Assembly: GCA_000725195.1 (NCBI GenBank)
Contig: JAIL01000251.1
Span: forward strand, 1-45,474
Direction: 5' to 3'
Length of the DNA: 45,474 bases
Source: Snodgrassella alvi SCGC AB-598-O02
GTDB taxonomy: Bacteria > Pseudomonadota > Gammaproteobacteria > Burkholderiales > Neisseriaceae
The number at the start of each line of letters is the position of its first letter. The stretch's first letter is position 1. Under the pieces are notes generated by a model. That model was not told where the DNA came from and searched no databases. It worked only from the letters and a program-made list of their open reading frames with translations. A program made the translations under genes and the position numbers. This document shows positions 1 through 10,105 of this stretch, one piece after another.

Positions 1-952
1 CGCGTAGAGGGGGTAAGCACAATCCCATTACATTGAGTCGATAGAATAAATCCTGTCGAAATTCTCCGCTGGAGATCATGTCCTGTAAACTGCGATTGGT
101 GGCTGCAATCAGGCGAAAGTCTGTTTTAATTAATCTAGTACCGCCAATTGGTTCGAATTCTTTTTCCTGAATGACCCTTAGCAATTTTACCTGTAAATTG
201 GTGGACATTTCTGCGACTTCGTCAAGAAATAAGGTGCCTTGATGGGCGCGCTCAAATAAACCTATTTGGCGCTGGTAGGCTCCGGTAAATGAACCTTTTT
301 CATGACCAAATAAGGTACTTTCTAATAAAGTTTCCGGTAACGCGCCACAATTAACTTTAATAAACGGACCGGTTGAGCGAGTGCTGTAGTAATGGATAGT
401 TTTGGCTACCAGTTCTTTACCAGTACCACTTTCTCCAGTGATGAGGACGGTAGTTTTGGTTTGCGAAACTTTGGCAATATTGCGACATAACTCCATCATA
501 TTAGGGCTATTGGTAAGTATATGCCCTTTATTATCGGAACTGACTAATTCAATTTTAGGCGATAAGTTAAGCCCTTGCTTTTTTGCTTTTCCCAGTTCTA
601 ATGTTCGTTTTACCAGTGCCTTGAGATCGTTTAGATCAAAAGGTTTAACGATATAATCAATTGCACCCAATTTGAGTGCTTCTACCGCGGTATCTACTCC
701 GGCATAGGCGGTCATCAGGATGACGAAGATATCTGGGGCGGTTTCTTTAATTTGTTTAAGTGCTTCTAAGCCTGACATACCGGGCAAACGGTTATCCAGC
801 AAAATTAAATCAATGTCTTGCTGTTGAATGATGGCCATGGCCTCTTCAGCATTATCAACGGTAATAACCTGATAATGTTGCTGCGATAGGATAAGTGATA
901 ATAGTTTGCGCAGATTTAATTCATCTTCGACAATTAAAATTTTTTCCGACAT
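1..952 (-). CDS. atoC: AtoC-type sigma-54-dependent response regulator (partial, C-terminus outside window)
   Basis: NtrC-family response regulator that activates sigma-54 promoters after phosphorylation by its partner kinase. About 317 residues are visible. An N-terminal receiver domain (about 1-120) has the acidic pocket near residues 9-10, the phosphoacceptor Asp in ILLDNRLPG and a conserved Lys in VKPF. The AAA+ domain starts near 140 with Walker A GESGTGKE. Its sigma-54 contact loop reads GSFTGA rather than the commoner GAFTGA, and a Walker B-like LFLDEV follows. The C-terminal DNA-binding domain lies beyond the left edge. The gene starts 13 bases after the kinase gene atoS, so the two are probably co-transcribed. 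The sigma-54-type promoter in front of atoD supports its role as activator of the ato operon. The family call is firm; the exact inducer is inferred from context. Confidence 0.9.
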   Translation of the reverse strand, partial: MSEKILIVEDELNLRKLLSLILSQQHYQVITVDNAEEAMAIIQQQDIDLILLDNRLPGMSGLEALKQIKETAPDIFVILMTAYAGVDTAVEALKLGAIDYIVKPFDLNDLKALVKRTLELGKAKKQGLNLSPKIELVSSDNKGHILTNSPNMMELCRNIAKVSQTKTTVLITGESGTGKELVAKTIHYYSTRSTGPFIKVNCGALPETLLESTLFGHEKGSFTGAYQRQIGLFERAHQGTLFLDEVAEMSTNLQVKLLRVIQEKEFEPIGGTRLIKTDFRLIAATNRSLQDMISSGEFRQDLFYRLNVMGLCLPPLR

Positions 953-965
953 AAATTTCAGATTT

Positions 966-2786
966 TTAGTTAACAGGGAGGGCTACTTCAACGGTAACAC
1001 CACTGCTCAGCTTGTTGTTTCTGATGGTAATTTGCCCTTTATGGGAGGCGATAATTTTCTGTACCATTGACAATCCCAATCCTGTACCGGTTATTTTAGT
1101 AGTAAAAAATGGTGTGAAAATTTTGTCCAGTAATTCGGGTTTAATTCCTTCACCATTATCTTTTATCCGGATCAGTTGATATTTCTGATTAGCGGATAAC
1201 AATGTGGTTATTTCGATGTTTCCTTTATCTTTAATCGCCTGTATGGCATTTATCAATAAATTTAACAGTGCTTGTTTAATTAATTCCTTATCTAAATATA
1301 ACGCAGGTAATTGATTATCTAAAGTGGAAATGATACTAATATTATTAGAACGATGGGAAGAATTCACTAATACCAGCACTTCTTCGATAAGTGTATTAAC
1401 TTGCGCTGAAACATAGTAATTTTTAGAAGGTACGGAAAAATCCAGTAATTGCTGGATCACCTGATTGATGGAATCTACTTCTTTGAGGATGATATCAATA
1501 TATTCATTTTGCTCAGCGCGTGGCAGATCATTTTGTAAATATTGCACAAAACCCCGTACCGCAGCCAGTGGATTGCGGATTTCATGGGCAATACCAGCCA
1601 TCAGTTCACCTAACGCTACTAATCGTTCTGTTTGCTGAATGAGTTTTTCCACTTCTTCGCGTTCGGTAATATCTTTAAAGATCACTACAGCACCAATAAT
1701 TTTACCCTGATAATCTTTCAGGTGGCTGGTACTGGCAGAAATACGGATAATTTTTTTTGCTACAGGATAATCTATCTCCACGCCAACATGATCTACTCCA
1801 TTAAAGAGGGTATCAAGTAAAGGGCTCTGAAAATTTTTATCATCGACAAGGGTAGAGTGGGGATGGCCTAGTACTTGTTCCAGTTTGTAGCCAGTCATTT
1901 GTTCCGCGGCTGGGTTAAGCATGGTGATAGCACCATTGTTATCTACAGTAATCACTCCATCAAGTGTATTTTCCAAAATGAGTTCATTCATGGTTTTAGT
2001 TTTTCTGAGCTTTTCTGCCAGACTATTAATACCATTTACAATTTCATTCAATTCACCGCGAATCACCGGAAGGCGCGAGTCAAGGGCAAAAGGTAGCTTT
2101 TCTAAACCTTTTTTGATGATATTAATATCGGTGTTGAGCTTTCGAGATAAAAATGAGGCGATAAAAATACAGATGAGCATACAAATTAAGCTGATTGTGA
2201 GAACATTTTTATCAAACACCGTTGTTTGTTTTTCTATATCATCCAGTGATTCATTTGCCCAGATATAACCAAGAATATGCTTATCGCGCACAATTGGAAT
2301 CATGGCGTTCATGATATTGCCACGTATCTGATTACCACTGTCCACTAATGGTTCGCCACTTTGCATTACTATTCGCCCTTTGTGGGTGGCCGGTATGGAT
2401 TTACCAACATTGATGCCATAAGCTGATTGCGGTGCATAAACGACTATGGCGTCTAAATCTTTGTGATAATAGCCGGCTGCTATTTTAGGCATGTTTTTTA
2501 GTAAGGGCTCGATTTTGGGGGATAAATATTGATTGAGTAATTGAATTTGCTGATTTTCGGGTAATTTTTTATCTATCTGTTGGTAGGTATCGGCCAGTAA
2601 TAAATCAAGGGTTTTGGTAACTGCATAAAGTTTTTGAATTTTTTCCTGTTTGAGTAGGTCGCGCCCTTCTCTGTCAATTAAGAGGGCACAGACGATGATA
2701 GAAAAGCAGGATAAGAAGGTAACCAGCAAAAATATACGGGCGCTGATTTTATCGGGATACAAGCGTTGGAAAAAACGGGCAGTCAT
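966..2786 (-). CDS. atoS: AtoS-type sensor histidine kinase
   Basis: Membrane sensor kinase, 606 residues, partner of the adjacent AtoC-type regulator. It has a membrane segment at about 16-36, a periplasmic sensing region at about 40-190 and a second membrane segment at about 195-213. A linker resembling HAMP follows, then a PAS domain at about 267-380 ([18 protein letters not shown]). The HisKA domain carries His401 in AHEIRNP, and the C-terminal HATPase_c domain shows an N box ([10 protein letters not shown]), DNGEGI and GTGLGLSM. This layout matches AtoS/NtrB-like kinases. It lies downstream of atoB on the same strand, separated by about 200 bases with a strong hairpin, so it may have its own promoter. 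In E. coli atoSC precede atoDAEB; here they follow. Confidence 0.88.
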   Translation of the reverse strand: MTARFFQRLYPDKISARIFLLVTFLSCFSIIVCALLIDREGRDLLKQEKIQKLYAVTKTLDLLLADTYQQIDKKLPENQQIQLLNQYLSPKIEPLLKNMPKIAAGYYHKDLDAIVVYAPQSAYGINVGKSIPATHKGRIVMQSGEPLVDSGNQIRGNIMNAMIPIVRDKHILGYIWANESLDDIEKQTTVFDKNVLTISLICMLICIFIASFLSRKLNTDINIIKKGLEKLPFALDSRLPVIRGELNEIVNGINSLAEKLRKTKTMNELILENTLDGVITVDNNGAITMLNPAAEQMTGYKLEQVLGHPHSTLVDDKNFQSPLLDTLFNGVDHVGVEIDYPVAKKIIRISASTSHLKDYQGKIIGAVVIFKDITEREEVEKLIQQTERLVALGELMAGIAHEIRNPLAAVRGFVQYLQNDLPRAEQNEYIDIILKEVDSINQVIQQLLDFSVPSKNYYVSAQVNTLIEEVLVLVNSSHRSNNISIISTLDNQLPALYLDKELIKQALLNLLINAIQAIKDKGNIEITTLLSANQKYQLIRIKDNGEGIKPELLDKIFTPFFTTKITGTGLGLSMVQKIIASHKGQITIRNNKLSSGVTVEVALPVN

Positions 2787-2904
2787 AAGTGCTCTGAGAT
2801 TTTTAATGATAGCAATATTAATTTAACTATCAGTTTGTATACAGGCAGTAGTGATGTTTTATCGGCTTCAGATTATTGCCTGAGTTGGGTAATGACACAA
2901 ATCT

Positions 2905-2931
2905 GGTGATATTGGCTAGGCCAATATCACC
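2905..2931. terminator. Hairpin between atoB and atoS
   Basis: Perfect 12-base inverted repeat GGTGATATTGGC / GCCAATATCACC with a 3-base loop (TAG). The T-rich side (ATTTTTAAA) follows it on the plus strand. On the minus strand, the direction of atoDAEB transcription, the tail is only AGATTTGTGT. It may still end or stabilise the 3' end of the atoDAEB transcript and separate it from atoSC. Confidence 0.55.
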
Positions 2932-2993
2932 ATTTTTAAACTTCATTGATAACGTTTTGATTAATCGATTTTAATTGTGAAATTATTTATTGA

Positions 2994-4175
2994 TTAACAA
3001 CGTTCAATGATCACTGCAGCACCTTGGCCGCCACCGATACACAAGGTAGCCAGACCAAGCTGTTTGTTACGATGAATCATAGAATACAATAATGTAACTA
3101 AAATTCGTGCACCACTGGCTCCGATTGGGTGTCCGAGAGCGATGGCACCACCATGAATATTGGTTTTATCCATATCAAATTTCAATTCACGGCCAACACC
3201 TAAAAATTGGGCAGCAAAAGCTTCATTTGCTTCGATTAAATCAATATCAGAAAGCTGTAGTGATGCTTTTTGCAATGCCAGTTTGGTTGCCGGAACTGGT
3301 CCCATACCCATTATGCTTGGATCAACACCACCTGAAGCATAACTGCGAATATAGGCCAATGGTTTTAAACCTAGTTCTTTGGCTTTTTGTTCTGACATAA
3401 CGACCAGTGCTGCCGCGCCATCGTTAATTCCTGATGCGTTACCGGCTGTAACTGTACCGTCTTTTTTAAATGCGGGACGTAGTTTGGTTAAGCCTTCAGC
3501 TGTAGCGTCGGCTTTAGGATATTCGTCTTCTTTGAAAACGATATCACCTTTGCGAGTACTGATGGTTACTGGCACAATTTCATCGGCAAAGTCACCGTTT
3601 TTAATAGCCTGTGTTGCCAGTTGCTGAGAGCGTAATGCCAGTTCATCCTGTTCCTGCCGGCTGATACCATATTGCTCAGCAATATTTTCAGCGGTTATCC
3701 CCATATGATAGTGATTAGTCGCACAGGTTAAACCATCATTGACCATGGTATCGTACAGTTCAGCATTACCCATTTTTAAGCCCCAACGCACTTTGCTATT
3801 GAGCAAGTATGGTGCCTGAGACATGTTTTCCATCCCACCAGCCACGACCACATCATTGTCACCAGCCAGAATGCTTTGAGCTGCTAAAGCTACTGATTTT
3901 AATCCACTACCACACACTTTATTCACGGTGAAAGAAGGTACTGTTGCCGGTATATTAGCTCTGAGCGCAGCTTGTCGTGCTGGATTTTGCCCCAGACCAG
4001 CTTGTAGTACATTACCCATAATCACTTCGTTAACCGTGTTTGCGTCTAATGAGGCACGTTTCAAGGCTTCATCAATAACAATTTTACCTAAGTCTATTGC
4101 GCCCACAGAGGTCAATGAACCATTGAAACTACCAATTGCCGTTCTGGCGGCACTTACTATGACAACTTTTGACAT
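2994..4175 (-). CDS. atoB: Acetyl-CoA C-acetyltransferase (thiolase)
   Basis: Biosynthetic/degradative thiolase, 393 residues, the usual family length. It interconverts acetoacetyl-CoA plus CoA and two acetyl-CoA, the last step of acetoacetate use. The acyl-accepting Cys88 lies in [12 protein letters not shown], the active-site His349 in [11 protein letters not shown], and the second catalytic Cys379 in [10 protein letters not shown]. It is the last structural gene of the minus-strand operon atoD-atoA-atoE-atoB, 18 bases after atoE. The substrate is set by the operon context, since thiolases of this type are hard to separate by sequence alone. Confidence 0.93.
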   Translation of the reverse strand: MSKVVIVSAARTAIGSFNGSLTSVGAIDLGKIVIDEALKRASLDANTVNEVIMGNVLQAGLGQNPARQAALRANIPATVPSFTVNKVCGSGLKSVALAAQSILAGDNDVVVAGGMENMSQAPYLLNSKVRWGLKMGNAELYDTMVNDGLTCATNHYHMGITAENIAEQYGISRQEQDELALRSQQLATQAIKNGDFADEIVPVTISTRKGDIVFKEDEYPKADATAEGLTKLRPAFKKDGTVTAGNASGINDGAAALVVMSEQKAKELGLKPLAYIRSYASGGVDPSIMGMGPVPATKLALQKASLQLSDIDLIEANEAFAAQFLGVGRELKFDMDKTNIHGGAIALGHPIGASGARILVTLLYSMIHRNKQLGLATLCIGGGQGAAVIIERC

Positions 4176-4193
4176 AACGAACTCCCTTAATTT

Positions 4194-5540
4194 TTATAAA
4201 AAGTACAAACCAATCAGGAATATTGGGGTAGTGAAGATCAGTGCTGTCATGCAGTAACCCATAATATCCCTTACACCTAATCCGGCAATGGCTAATGCTG
4301 GCAATGCCCAGAAAGGTTGCAACATATTCATCCATTGTTCACCATAGGCAATGGCCATGGTTGATTTACCCAAATCCGCGCCCAGTGCCTGTGCAGCAGG
4401 AATAACAAACGGACCCTGAATAACCCAGTGACCACCACCAGAAGGCACAGCAAAATTGATAATGCCGGAGCTAAAGAATGTCCATACTGGAAAGGTGTCT
4501 TTGTTGGCAATGTTGATAAAGAACTCAGTGATCAGACCTCCTAAACCGGAATGTTCCATCATTAACTGGATACCTGCATAAAACGGAAACTGGATAATGA
4601 TGCCAGCAGTACTCTTCGCTGCATTCGATACCGCACGCATATAAGCCATTGGCGTACGATGGAGTAAAATACCAGCGGTTAAGAACATCAAATTAACGGT
4701 GTTAATGGTGATATTAAAACCTTTATTGGCAAAGTAGATAATTAAATAACTGATACCCAGCGCACCTACCAACAGGGACAGAAATTTACTTTCTTCCATT
4801 TTTTCCGCTATGGTGGCAGTTTTACGGTCTAATTTGCGCTGAAAATCTGGTTCTGGTGCCAGTAATTCAGGGTTAACTGCGTTCACCGTACCATCTGTTC
4901 TGACCATAAAACGCACCAAAATGGGCAAACAGATGATCAACATCAGCGTAATAAAAATATTACAAGCGGAAAACATCGTCTGTGAAATCGGTACAATGCC
5001 CTGAGGATTAGCGTCAGTGATCATAAGGTGGGCAACAGGATTGCCCGGTGTGGCTGCCATTAATGGCATCGAACCGGATAAACCACCACCCCAAGTCATA
5101 AAGGCAATATAGGCACAGGCAATCAGCAAACCATAATCGATATTTTTCACCTGTCTGGCTACTTCTTTGGCTAACATCGCGCCAACTACCAGACCGAAAC
5201 CCCAGTTTAAGATACAGGCGATACAACCAACAAAAGTGACCAGCATCGCAGCCTGAGTTGGAGTTTTAGCTAAAGAGGCGATAGAAACCAGAATTGACTT
5301 AACAGGTGGTGAACTGGCCAGCGCGTGACCAGTTACCACTATCAGTGCCATTTGCATACCAAATGCGAGCAAATTCCAGAAACCGTCTCCCCACATTTTC
5401 ACCAAATCAAGTGGTTGTGAAGGAGTTAATCCCCACGCCATAAAAAAGATAATGAAAGTCAGGATTAAGGCGAAAATAAGTGGATCGGGTAGGTATTTGC
5501 TTACCAGATTGGTAGTAATTCTTGATAGACGGGAAATCAT
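4194..5540 (-). CDS. atoE: AtoE short-chain fatty acid transporter
   Basis: Inner-membrane permease of the AtoE family, 448 residues, strongly hydrophobic with about a dozen membrane segments. Family-like features are the N-terminal YLPDPLIFALILTF segment, NWGFGLVVGAMLAKE near 113-127 and the glycine-rich FAVPSGGGHWVIQGPF segment near 360. It is expected to import acetoacetate, butyrate or similar short-chain acids for the CoA-transferase encoded just upstream. Its start codon overlaps the end of atoA by 4 bases, the usual sign of translational coupling. Confidence 0.9.
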   Translation of the reverse strand: MISRLSRITTNLVSKYLPDPLIFALILTFIIFFMAWGLTPSQPLDLVKMWGDGFWNLLAFGMQMALIVVTGHALASSPPVKSILVSIASLAKTPTQAAMLVTFVGCIACILNWGFGLVVGAMLAKEVARQVKNIDYGLLIACAYIAFMTWGGGLSGSMPLMAATPGNPVAHLMITDANPQGIVPISQTMFSACNIFITLMLIICLPILVRFMVRTDGTVNAVNPELLAPEPDFQRKLDRKTATIAEKMEESKFLSLLVGALGISYLIIYFANKGFNITINTVNLMFLTAGILLHRTPMAYMRAVSNAAKSTAGIIIQFPFYAGIQLMMEHSGLGGLITEFFINIANKDTFPVWTFFSSGIINFAVPSGGGHWVIQGPFVIPAAQALGADLGKSTMAIAYGEQWMNMLQPFWALPALAIAGLGVRDIMGYCMTALIFTTPIFLIGLYFL

Positions 5541-6199
5541 GATGCTACTGCTCCCGCGATGGACATTGTTTTTAGATCATCCGCGACAGTAAATTTTGCT
5601 GTGGTATGTGCTTTTACCGTATCAACATCTACACCCTCAGCGGTTTCGATCAAATACATCTGATTATTTCTGAATTCAAATACTGCCAGTTCAGTAATAA
5701 TCATGCTTACCTTGCCTTTAGCAGTTAGTGGCAGCGTACATTCAGGCAGGATTTTAGGATCACCATTTTTAGTGCAATGTTCCATGGCAATGATCACTTT
5801 CTTCGCACCCGTTACTAAGTCCATTGCACCGCCCATGCCCGGCACCATTTTGCCTGGTACCATCCAGTTGGCTAAATTAGCATGCTGGTCTACTTCCAAA
5901 CCGCCCAGTACACAAGCATCTACATGTCCACCGCGAATCAGCATAAACGAAAAGGCGCTGTCAAACATAGCTGCACCGGGAACCACGCCACAAGGCTGAC
6001 CACCAGCATTGACAATATTAGGGTTATCAACTGTTTTCGGACCCAAACCGAGAAAACCGTTCTCAGATTGCAGCGTTACATTTACGCCTTCCGGTAAAAA
6101 ATTTGCCACCATTGTTGGCAAACCAATACCAAGATTGACCACGTCACCATCACGTAATTCTTGTGCCACACGACGAGCAATTAATTCTTTTTTATCCAT
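5537..6199 (-). CDS. atoA: 3-oxoacid/acetate CoA-transferase subunit B (AtoA)
   Basis: Beta subunit of the two-subunit acetoacetyl/acetate CoA-transferase, 220 residues. The catalytic Glu46 sits in LQSENGFLG, with the conserved NLGIGLPT motif near residues 22-29. It moves CoA from acyl-CoA to acetoacetate or short-chain fatty acids together with AtoD, encoded 12 bases upstream. It overlaps atoE by 4 bases. Length and motifs are normal for the family. Confidence 0.93.
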   Translation of the reverse strand: MDKKELIARRVAQELRDGDVVNLGIGLPTMVANFLPEGVNVTLQSENGFLGLGPKTVDNPNIVNAGGQPCGVVPGAAMFDSAFSFMLIRGGHVDACVLGGLEVDQHANLANWMVPGKMVPGMGGAMDLVTGAKKVIIAMEHCTKNGDPKILPECTLPLTAKGKVSMIITELAVFEFRNNQMYLIETAEGVDVDTVKAHTTAKFTVADDLKTMSIAGAVAS

Positions 6200-6211
6200 T
6201 ATCTTTTTCCT

Positions 6212-6868
6212 TTAATCGTTGCTGCTAATAATAAAATCAACTAATGCTGCTGGTGTCATGACTGCATCTGGATCAATCTGACCTACGTCAACCAGTTCAT
6301 CAACCTGTGCAATGACTGTATCCGCAGCGGTAGCAATTAAAGGGTTAAAATTGCGCGCAGCATATTGATACACCAGATTACCGCTGCGATCGGCCTTGTG
6401 TGCCAGAATAATAGCTAGATCAGCGCGCAAAGGCGTTTCAAGTAAGTATTCACGACCATTAATGGTTAATACTTCTTTGCCATCAGCGACAATGGTGCCG
6501 ACACCAGTAGGTGTTAATACACCACCTAAACCAGCCCCACCAGAGCGAATACGTTCCGCTAATGTGCCTTGTGGTACCAATTCCACTTCCATTTCGCCGG
6601 CAATCATTTTTTGCCCAGTTTCACGGTTAGTACCAATATGAGAAGTGATGACTTTTTTGACCTGATTATTGGTAATCAGAGGTCCTACACCAGTATCAAC
6701 AAATGCCGTGTCATTACCAATAAGAGTTATGTCTTTAATGCCTGATTTCAGAATGATATCCACGATCTTGGTGGGTGTTCCGCATCCTAAAAAGCCACCA
6801 AACATAATTGTCATACCATCTTTGAGAAAACCCCGAATTTTTTCGGTGGTGATTAATTTATTTTGCAT
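6212..6868 (-). CDS. atoD: 3-oxoacid/acetate CoA-transferase subunit A (AtoD)
   Basis: Alpha subunit of the CoA-transferase, 218 residues. It shows the family CoA-site glycine motif ([10 protein letters not shown], near 23-32) and the [16 protein letters not shown] segment. First gene of the minus-strand ato operon. The ATG is preceded by a strong ribosome site (AGGAG, 6 bases upstream) and by a sigma-54-type promoter 61 bases from the start. No anomaly seen. Confidence 0.93.
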   Translation of the reverse strand: MQNKLITTEKIRGFLKDGMTIMFGGFLGCGTPTKIVDIILKSGIKDITLIGNDTAFVDTGVGPLITNNQVKKVITSHIGTNRETGQKMIAGEMEVELVPQGTLAERIRSGGAGLGGVLTPTGVGTIVADGKEVLTINGREYLLETPLRADLAIILAHKADRSGNLVYQYAARNFNPLIATAADTVIAQVDELVDVGQIDPDAVMTPAALVDFIISSND

Positions 6869-6928
6869 AGAACACTCCTGATTACACGTTAAAGATTGTT
6901 TATTGCTGTCAAAAACATCTTTATCTAT

Positions 6929-6944
6929 TGCAATTCGTGTACCA
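6929..6944 (-). promoter_or_regulatory. Sigma-54 (RpoN) promoter of atoDAEB
   Basis: On the minus strand the sequence is TGGTAC, five bases, TTGCA. This has the invariant GG (-24) and GC (-12) exactly 10 bases apart, one mismatch from the consensus TGGCAC-N5-TTGCA. The predicted transcript starts near 6918, giving a leader of about 50 bases before atoD. The encoded sigma-54 activator AtoC in the same cluster makes this a confident call. Confidence 0.75.
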
Positions 6945-8392
6945 GATTACCGGTAACAAAATAAAAAAGATAATATATTGAAATGTAAATATTAATTTTT
7001 TTTATCAGTTTGAGATGACTAAGCGGATGGTGCAGGAGTTTGCACTTACGCGCAAAAAAATGTGCGTAAAAACAGATAATGATGAAATCTTATATTTAAG
7101 ATGTAAAGGAAAATGCATTAATCTGAATCATGCATTAATCACAGCTTTTATATTTAATTAGTAGAAAATGTTTACTTAATTTATATATAAAATATATAAA
7201 CCGATATAAACTTTATCGAATCACTAGAAAATTGTATACTTTGCGCGATAAAATTTTATAGCTAGGGCCTAAAAGCTATTGTTAGCTTATAATTTAATCG
7301 GGAGTTTCTGATTGGAAACTATACAAAGTTAAGCAAATTTAATGCAAAAGCACCCATATTAATTTAAAAAAATAAATTGCACACGTCAATAAAATTCTTC
7401 CTTTGTAGAAAATATATTTTTCAGCCTAAATTCAAATCTAATTTTTAAAACAGCTTTTTTAAGCATTTAATCGTAATCAGAATTTGTAAAGAAGACCGTT
7501 AGTTATCAATAAGGTATTGCTTTGATGTGTCAATCAGCTTTGATTAACTCAATAATTAGGATAAAAAATAGTATGGTTAAAAGCAATCTCTCCAAACAGT
7601 CTCTGGCAAAGGATTATTTGACAGATGATCTCCAGTTTTTAAACTTAATTAATATCAGGCTTATTACGATTTTCTCTTTAATCAGCAAGGGATATTTTAT
7701 TGGAATTCTTAAAAACAGGAATTAAACTTTGCCTGCGCAATATCTTTTGCTGACAATATATTGCAAATACTTGAAGACAGTTTTCACAGATCAAAATAAA
7801 AGTTATTTTTAATAATTTAAGAATATTGTCATAAAATTAATATACTTTAGTCATTGATCAATTACTAATACAGAGAATCGGGTTAACCAATATTTTGACC
7901 AGTAGCTGGAAAAATAACTGATATTTCAAAGAAAGATTCTTTATTCTCATCTACTTTGAATTAAAGAAGCAGTTATTTGTGTTGCCAAACCAGCTATAAG
8001 GGCTAATTATTTTTATTTTTGCAATGCATTAAGTATCAAGATATTTCAGCAATTAAAATGGTTTAATATTTGAAGAAGCTCAGCTATTGAGACCAATAGG
8101 AAAAATACAAAGTCAATTAATATGATTACTTACGAAGCGTTAAGATAATATTCAGTGTAGATCTGAGGATGAAAAAAAGACATGTACAAATAAATCAAGT
8201 TTACGGCATTCTCATAGATATAAATTGTCTCGCAAGCAACAATTAACTAAACAGTAAATTGGAAGACTTGTTGAACTTATCAGTCTTATAAAAACATTAA
8301 TCCGAACCATTATACAGTTAGATAAATTTCTTTATCTGCCAACATTTTGCATTTATTATGGTTTAAATGCTGATAAAAATGTTCGAAAGGGA
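6945..8392. other. Gene-poor AT-rich stretch between ato operon and tRNAs
   Basis: Apart from the candidate enhancer near the left end, about 1.4 kb has no convincing gene. The only open frames are short, AT-driven and lack a recognisable domain or ribosome site. A stretch around 8090-8400 stays open for tens of codons at a time in one plus-strand frame but matches no family I recognise. It may be decayed coding DNA or plain spacer. Confidence 0.4.
7046..7069. promoter_or_regulatory. Inverted repeat, candidate AtoC enhancer site
   Basis: TTACGCGCA, six A, TGTGCGTAA: 9-base arms with one mismatch. It starts about 100 bases upstream of the sigma-54 promoter, a typical enhancer distance for an NtrC-family activator. 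A TTTGCAC half-element lies next to it (7039-7045). Binding by AtoC is inferred from position. Confidence 0.45.
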
Positions 8393-8421
8393 TTGACGAG
8401 TTTAATATCGCCCCCTATAAT
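8393..8421 (+). promoter_or_regulatory. Sigma-70 promoter of the tRNA pair
   Basis: TTGACG (8393-8398), a 17-base spacer, then a perfect TATAAT (8416-8421), followed by a GC-rich discriminator (GCGC) as in stable-RNA promoters. The predicted start is about 6 bases before the first tRNA. Confidence 0.85.
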
Positions 8422-8433
8422 GCGCTCTTCCTT

Positions 8434-8509
8434 TCCCTGATAGCTCAGTCGGTAGAGCGACGGACTGTTAATCCGCAGGTCCCAGGTTCGAGCCCTGGTC
8501 GGGGAGCCA
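8434..8509 (+). tRNA. tRNA-Asn (GTT)
   Basis: 76-base tRNA with encoded CCA. The acceptor stem TCCCTGA pairs with TCGGGGA, the D arm contains AGCTCAGTCGGTAGAGC, the anticodon loop CTGTTAA has GTT at 8467-8469, and the T arm contains GGTTCGAGCC. It is followed after 2 bases by tRNA-Lys under the same promoter. Confidence 0.97.
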
Positions 8510-8511
8510 AA

Positions 8512-8587
8512 GGGTCGTTAGCTCAGTCGGTAGAGCAGCGGACTTTTAATCCGTTGGTCGAGCGTTCGAATCGCTCACGACCCACCA
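8512..8587 (+). tRNA. tRNA-Lys (TTT)
   Basis: 76-base tRNA with encoded CCA. Acceptor GGGTCGT pairs with ACGACCC, anticodon loop CTTTTAA has TTT at 8535-8537, and the T arm is GAGCGTTCGAATCGCTC. Second member of a two-tRNA transcript. Confidence 0.97.
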
Positions 8588-8954
8588 AAACTATCTCTCA
8601 TCTATCTTTGATCTTCTGCGTTTTCTTTAACAGCAAACCATTCTAATCAGCTTCATTTAATTAAAAATTACCAAATCGGCGTATCGAATATGATTTTTAT
8701 CATATATTGATAAATATTCATTTATTAAACCGTATTTCCAAGCAGCTATGATTTGTTAGTATAAATAGGAATTTATCAATATTATCTATAATTAATAAAT
8801 AATGTTAAATAAATTCATAAAATTATATAAAAAATTAAGCATTATGAAATTATTTGGATTTTTATTTTATTAAAATTTTTATGAATATAATTTTTTTTGT
8901 ATTAATATTATGTTAAGTTAATATGTCAATCTCACAAAATTAATCATTACTCTA
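8588..8954. other. AT-rich spacer upstream of the DUF4424 pair
   Basis: About 370 very AT-rich bases without an open frame of note. The last 75 bases resemble those before the second DUF4424 copy (10030-10105), including TTTGTATTAATRTTAT, so the promoter region was duplicated with the gene. Confidence 0.5.
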
Positions 8955-9899
8955 ATGAAGAATAAATTATTAGGTGTTTGTTTTGGTTTATTTCCTCTAA
9001 TCATCTTTGCAAATGATAGTACTGGTTACGTCAGTACTGGTGGTATTAAATATATAAAAAATAAGAATATTGCGATGGAAAGTGAGGATTTGTATATTAG
9101 TCAGGAAAAGATTGATGTCACCTATCAGTTCAGGAATTTAACTAATCGTGATATTACGGAAACCATTTTATTTCCCTTACCAGCTTTAGGTAGTGAATGA
9201 ATAGATGGTAGTTTTGCTAATACCGAACAACTGCTCAATAGTTTTCAGGTAAAAGTTAATGGAAAAGTGATCAAGCCTGAACGGCATATCAATATTCTTT
9301 TATTATCTCATAATTCGTCTGATTCCAAGAGTGTGGATATTACTGCTGCGCTGTTGCAATGCGGTATATCAGAAAAATTGCTACTTGATTTCTGGAAAGG
9401 TAAGATAGTAAATCTTGAGGATAAGCTAGCTGCCTGTTCTCATAAACTAGTCCAGGATTCACTGAAAACCAATACTGATTTAGAGGTACATATTACCTAT
9501 AGCTGGCAGCAGAATTTCAAAGCTAATGCTGTAACAACAGTACATCATCATTATCAGCCTTTAGTTGGTTGTGGTGTACGTGATATTGATTGGTTAAGGA
9601 AAAATGATTATAGCAATTTTTGTATAGATAAAAATTTCCTGCATAGAATTAATATTTTACATAAAAATTCAGGTTTGAATCCTTTATTTTTGACTCATGA
9701 ACTGAGTTACATTCTTACTACTGGTGCCAATTGGGCGAAGCCAATTGGTAAATTTACTTTAACCATTAAGCGTAAATCAGATGAATTAGTATCACTTTGT
9801 TGGGATAAATCACTGCGAAAAATTAACAATACCCAATTCAGGGCGGTGAAGACTAATTTTATCCCCAAGCATGATCTGAATATTTTATTTACTAAATAG
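8955..9899 (+). pseudogene. DUF4424-like secreted protein, copy 1, interrupted by in-frame TGA
   Basis: A 945-base reading frame, the same length as the copy at 10106. It is broken by one TGA (9198-9200) after residue 81 where the intact copy has an Arg codon (CGG); CGA to TGA would explain it. Homology continues in the same frame to the end. It has a signal peptide of about 19 residues (MKNKLLGVCFGLF...), then the DUF4424-like start NDSTGYVSTGGIKYIKNKN and SEDLYIS. Four cysteines are shared with copy 2, consistent with an exported disulfide-bonded protein. Function of the family is not known to me. It is probably a recent pseudogene; readthrough or a polymorphic stop is the alternative, since the rest shows no further lesion. 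Confidence 0.75.
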
Positions 9900-10105
9900 T
9901 TGCGTTTAATTAATAATATAGTGCATTAAATTTCAGTTCGTAAGTTGAGTGCTTACATGACCTGTGATCATTTATAATTTTGCAATTATTAGATTTATAT
10001 TTTAATTAAAATTTAATTAAGGTTATTGTAACAATAATTTTTCTTTGTATTAATGTTATTTTGTGTTAAATTAATATAATAATTTTACAGAATATTACTT
10101 ATATT

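Noticed and set aside
7522-7725. 67-codon plus-strand frame in the gene-poor stretch
   Set aside because: No ribosome site, no domain, AT-rich low-complexity composition; expected by chance in such DNA.
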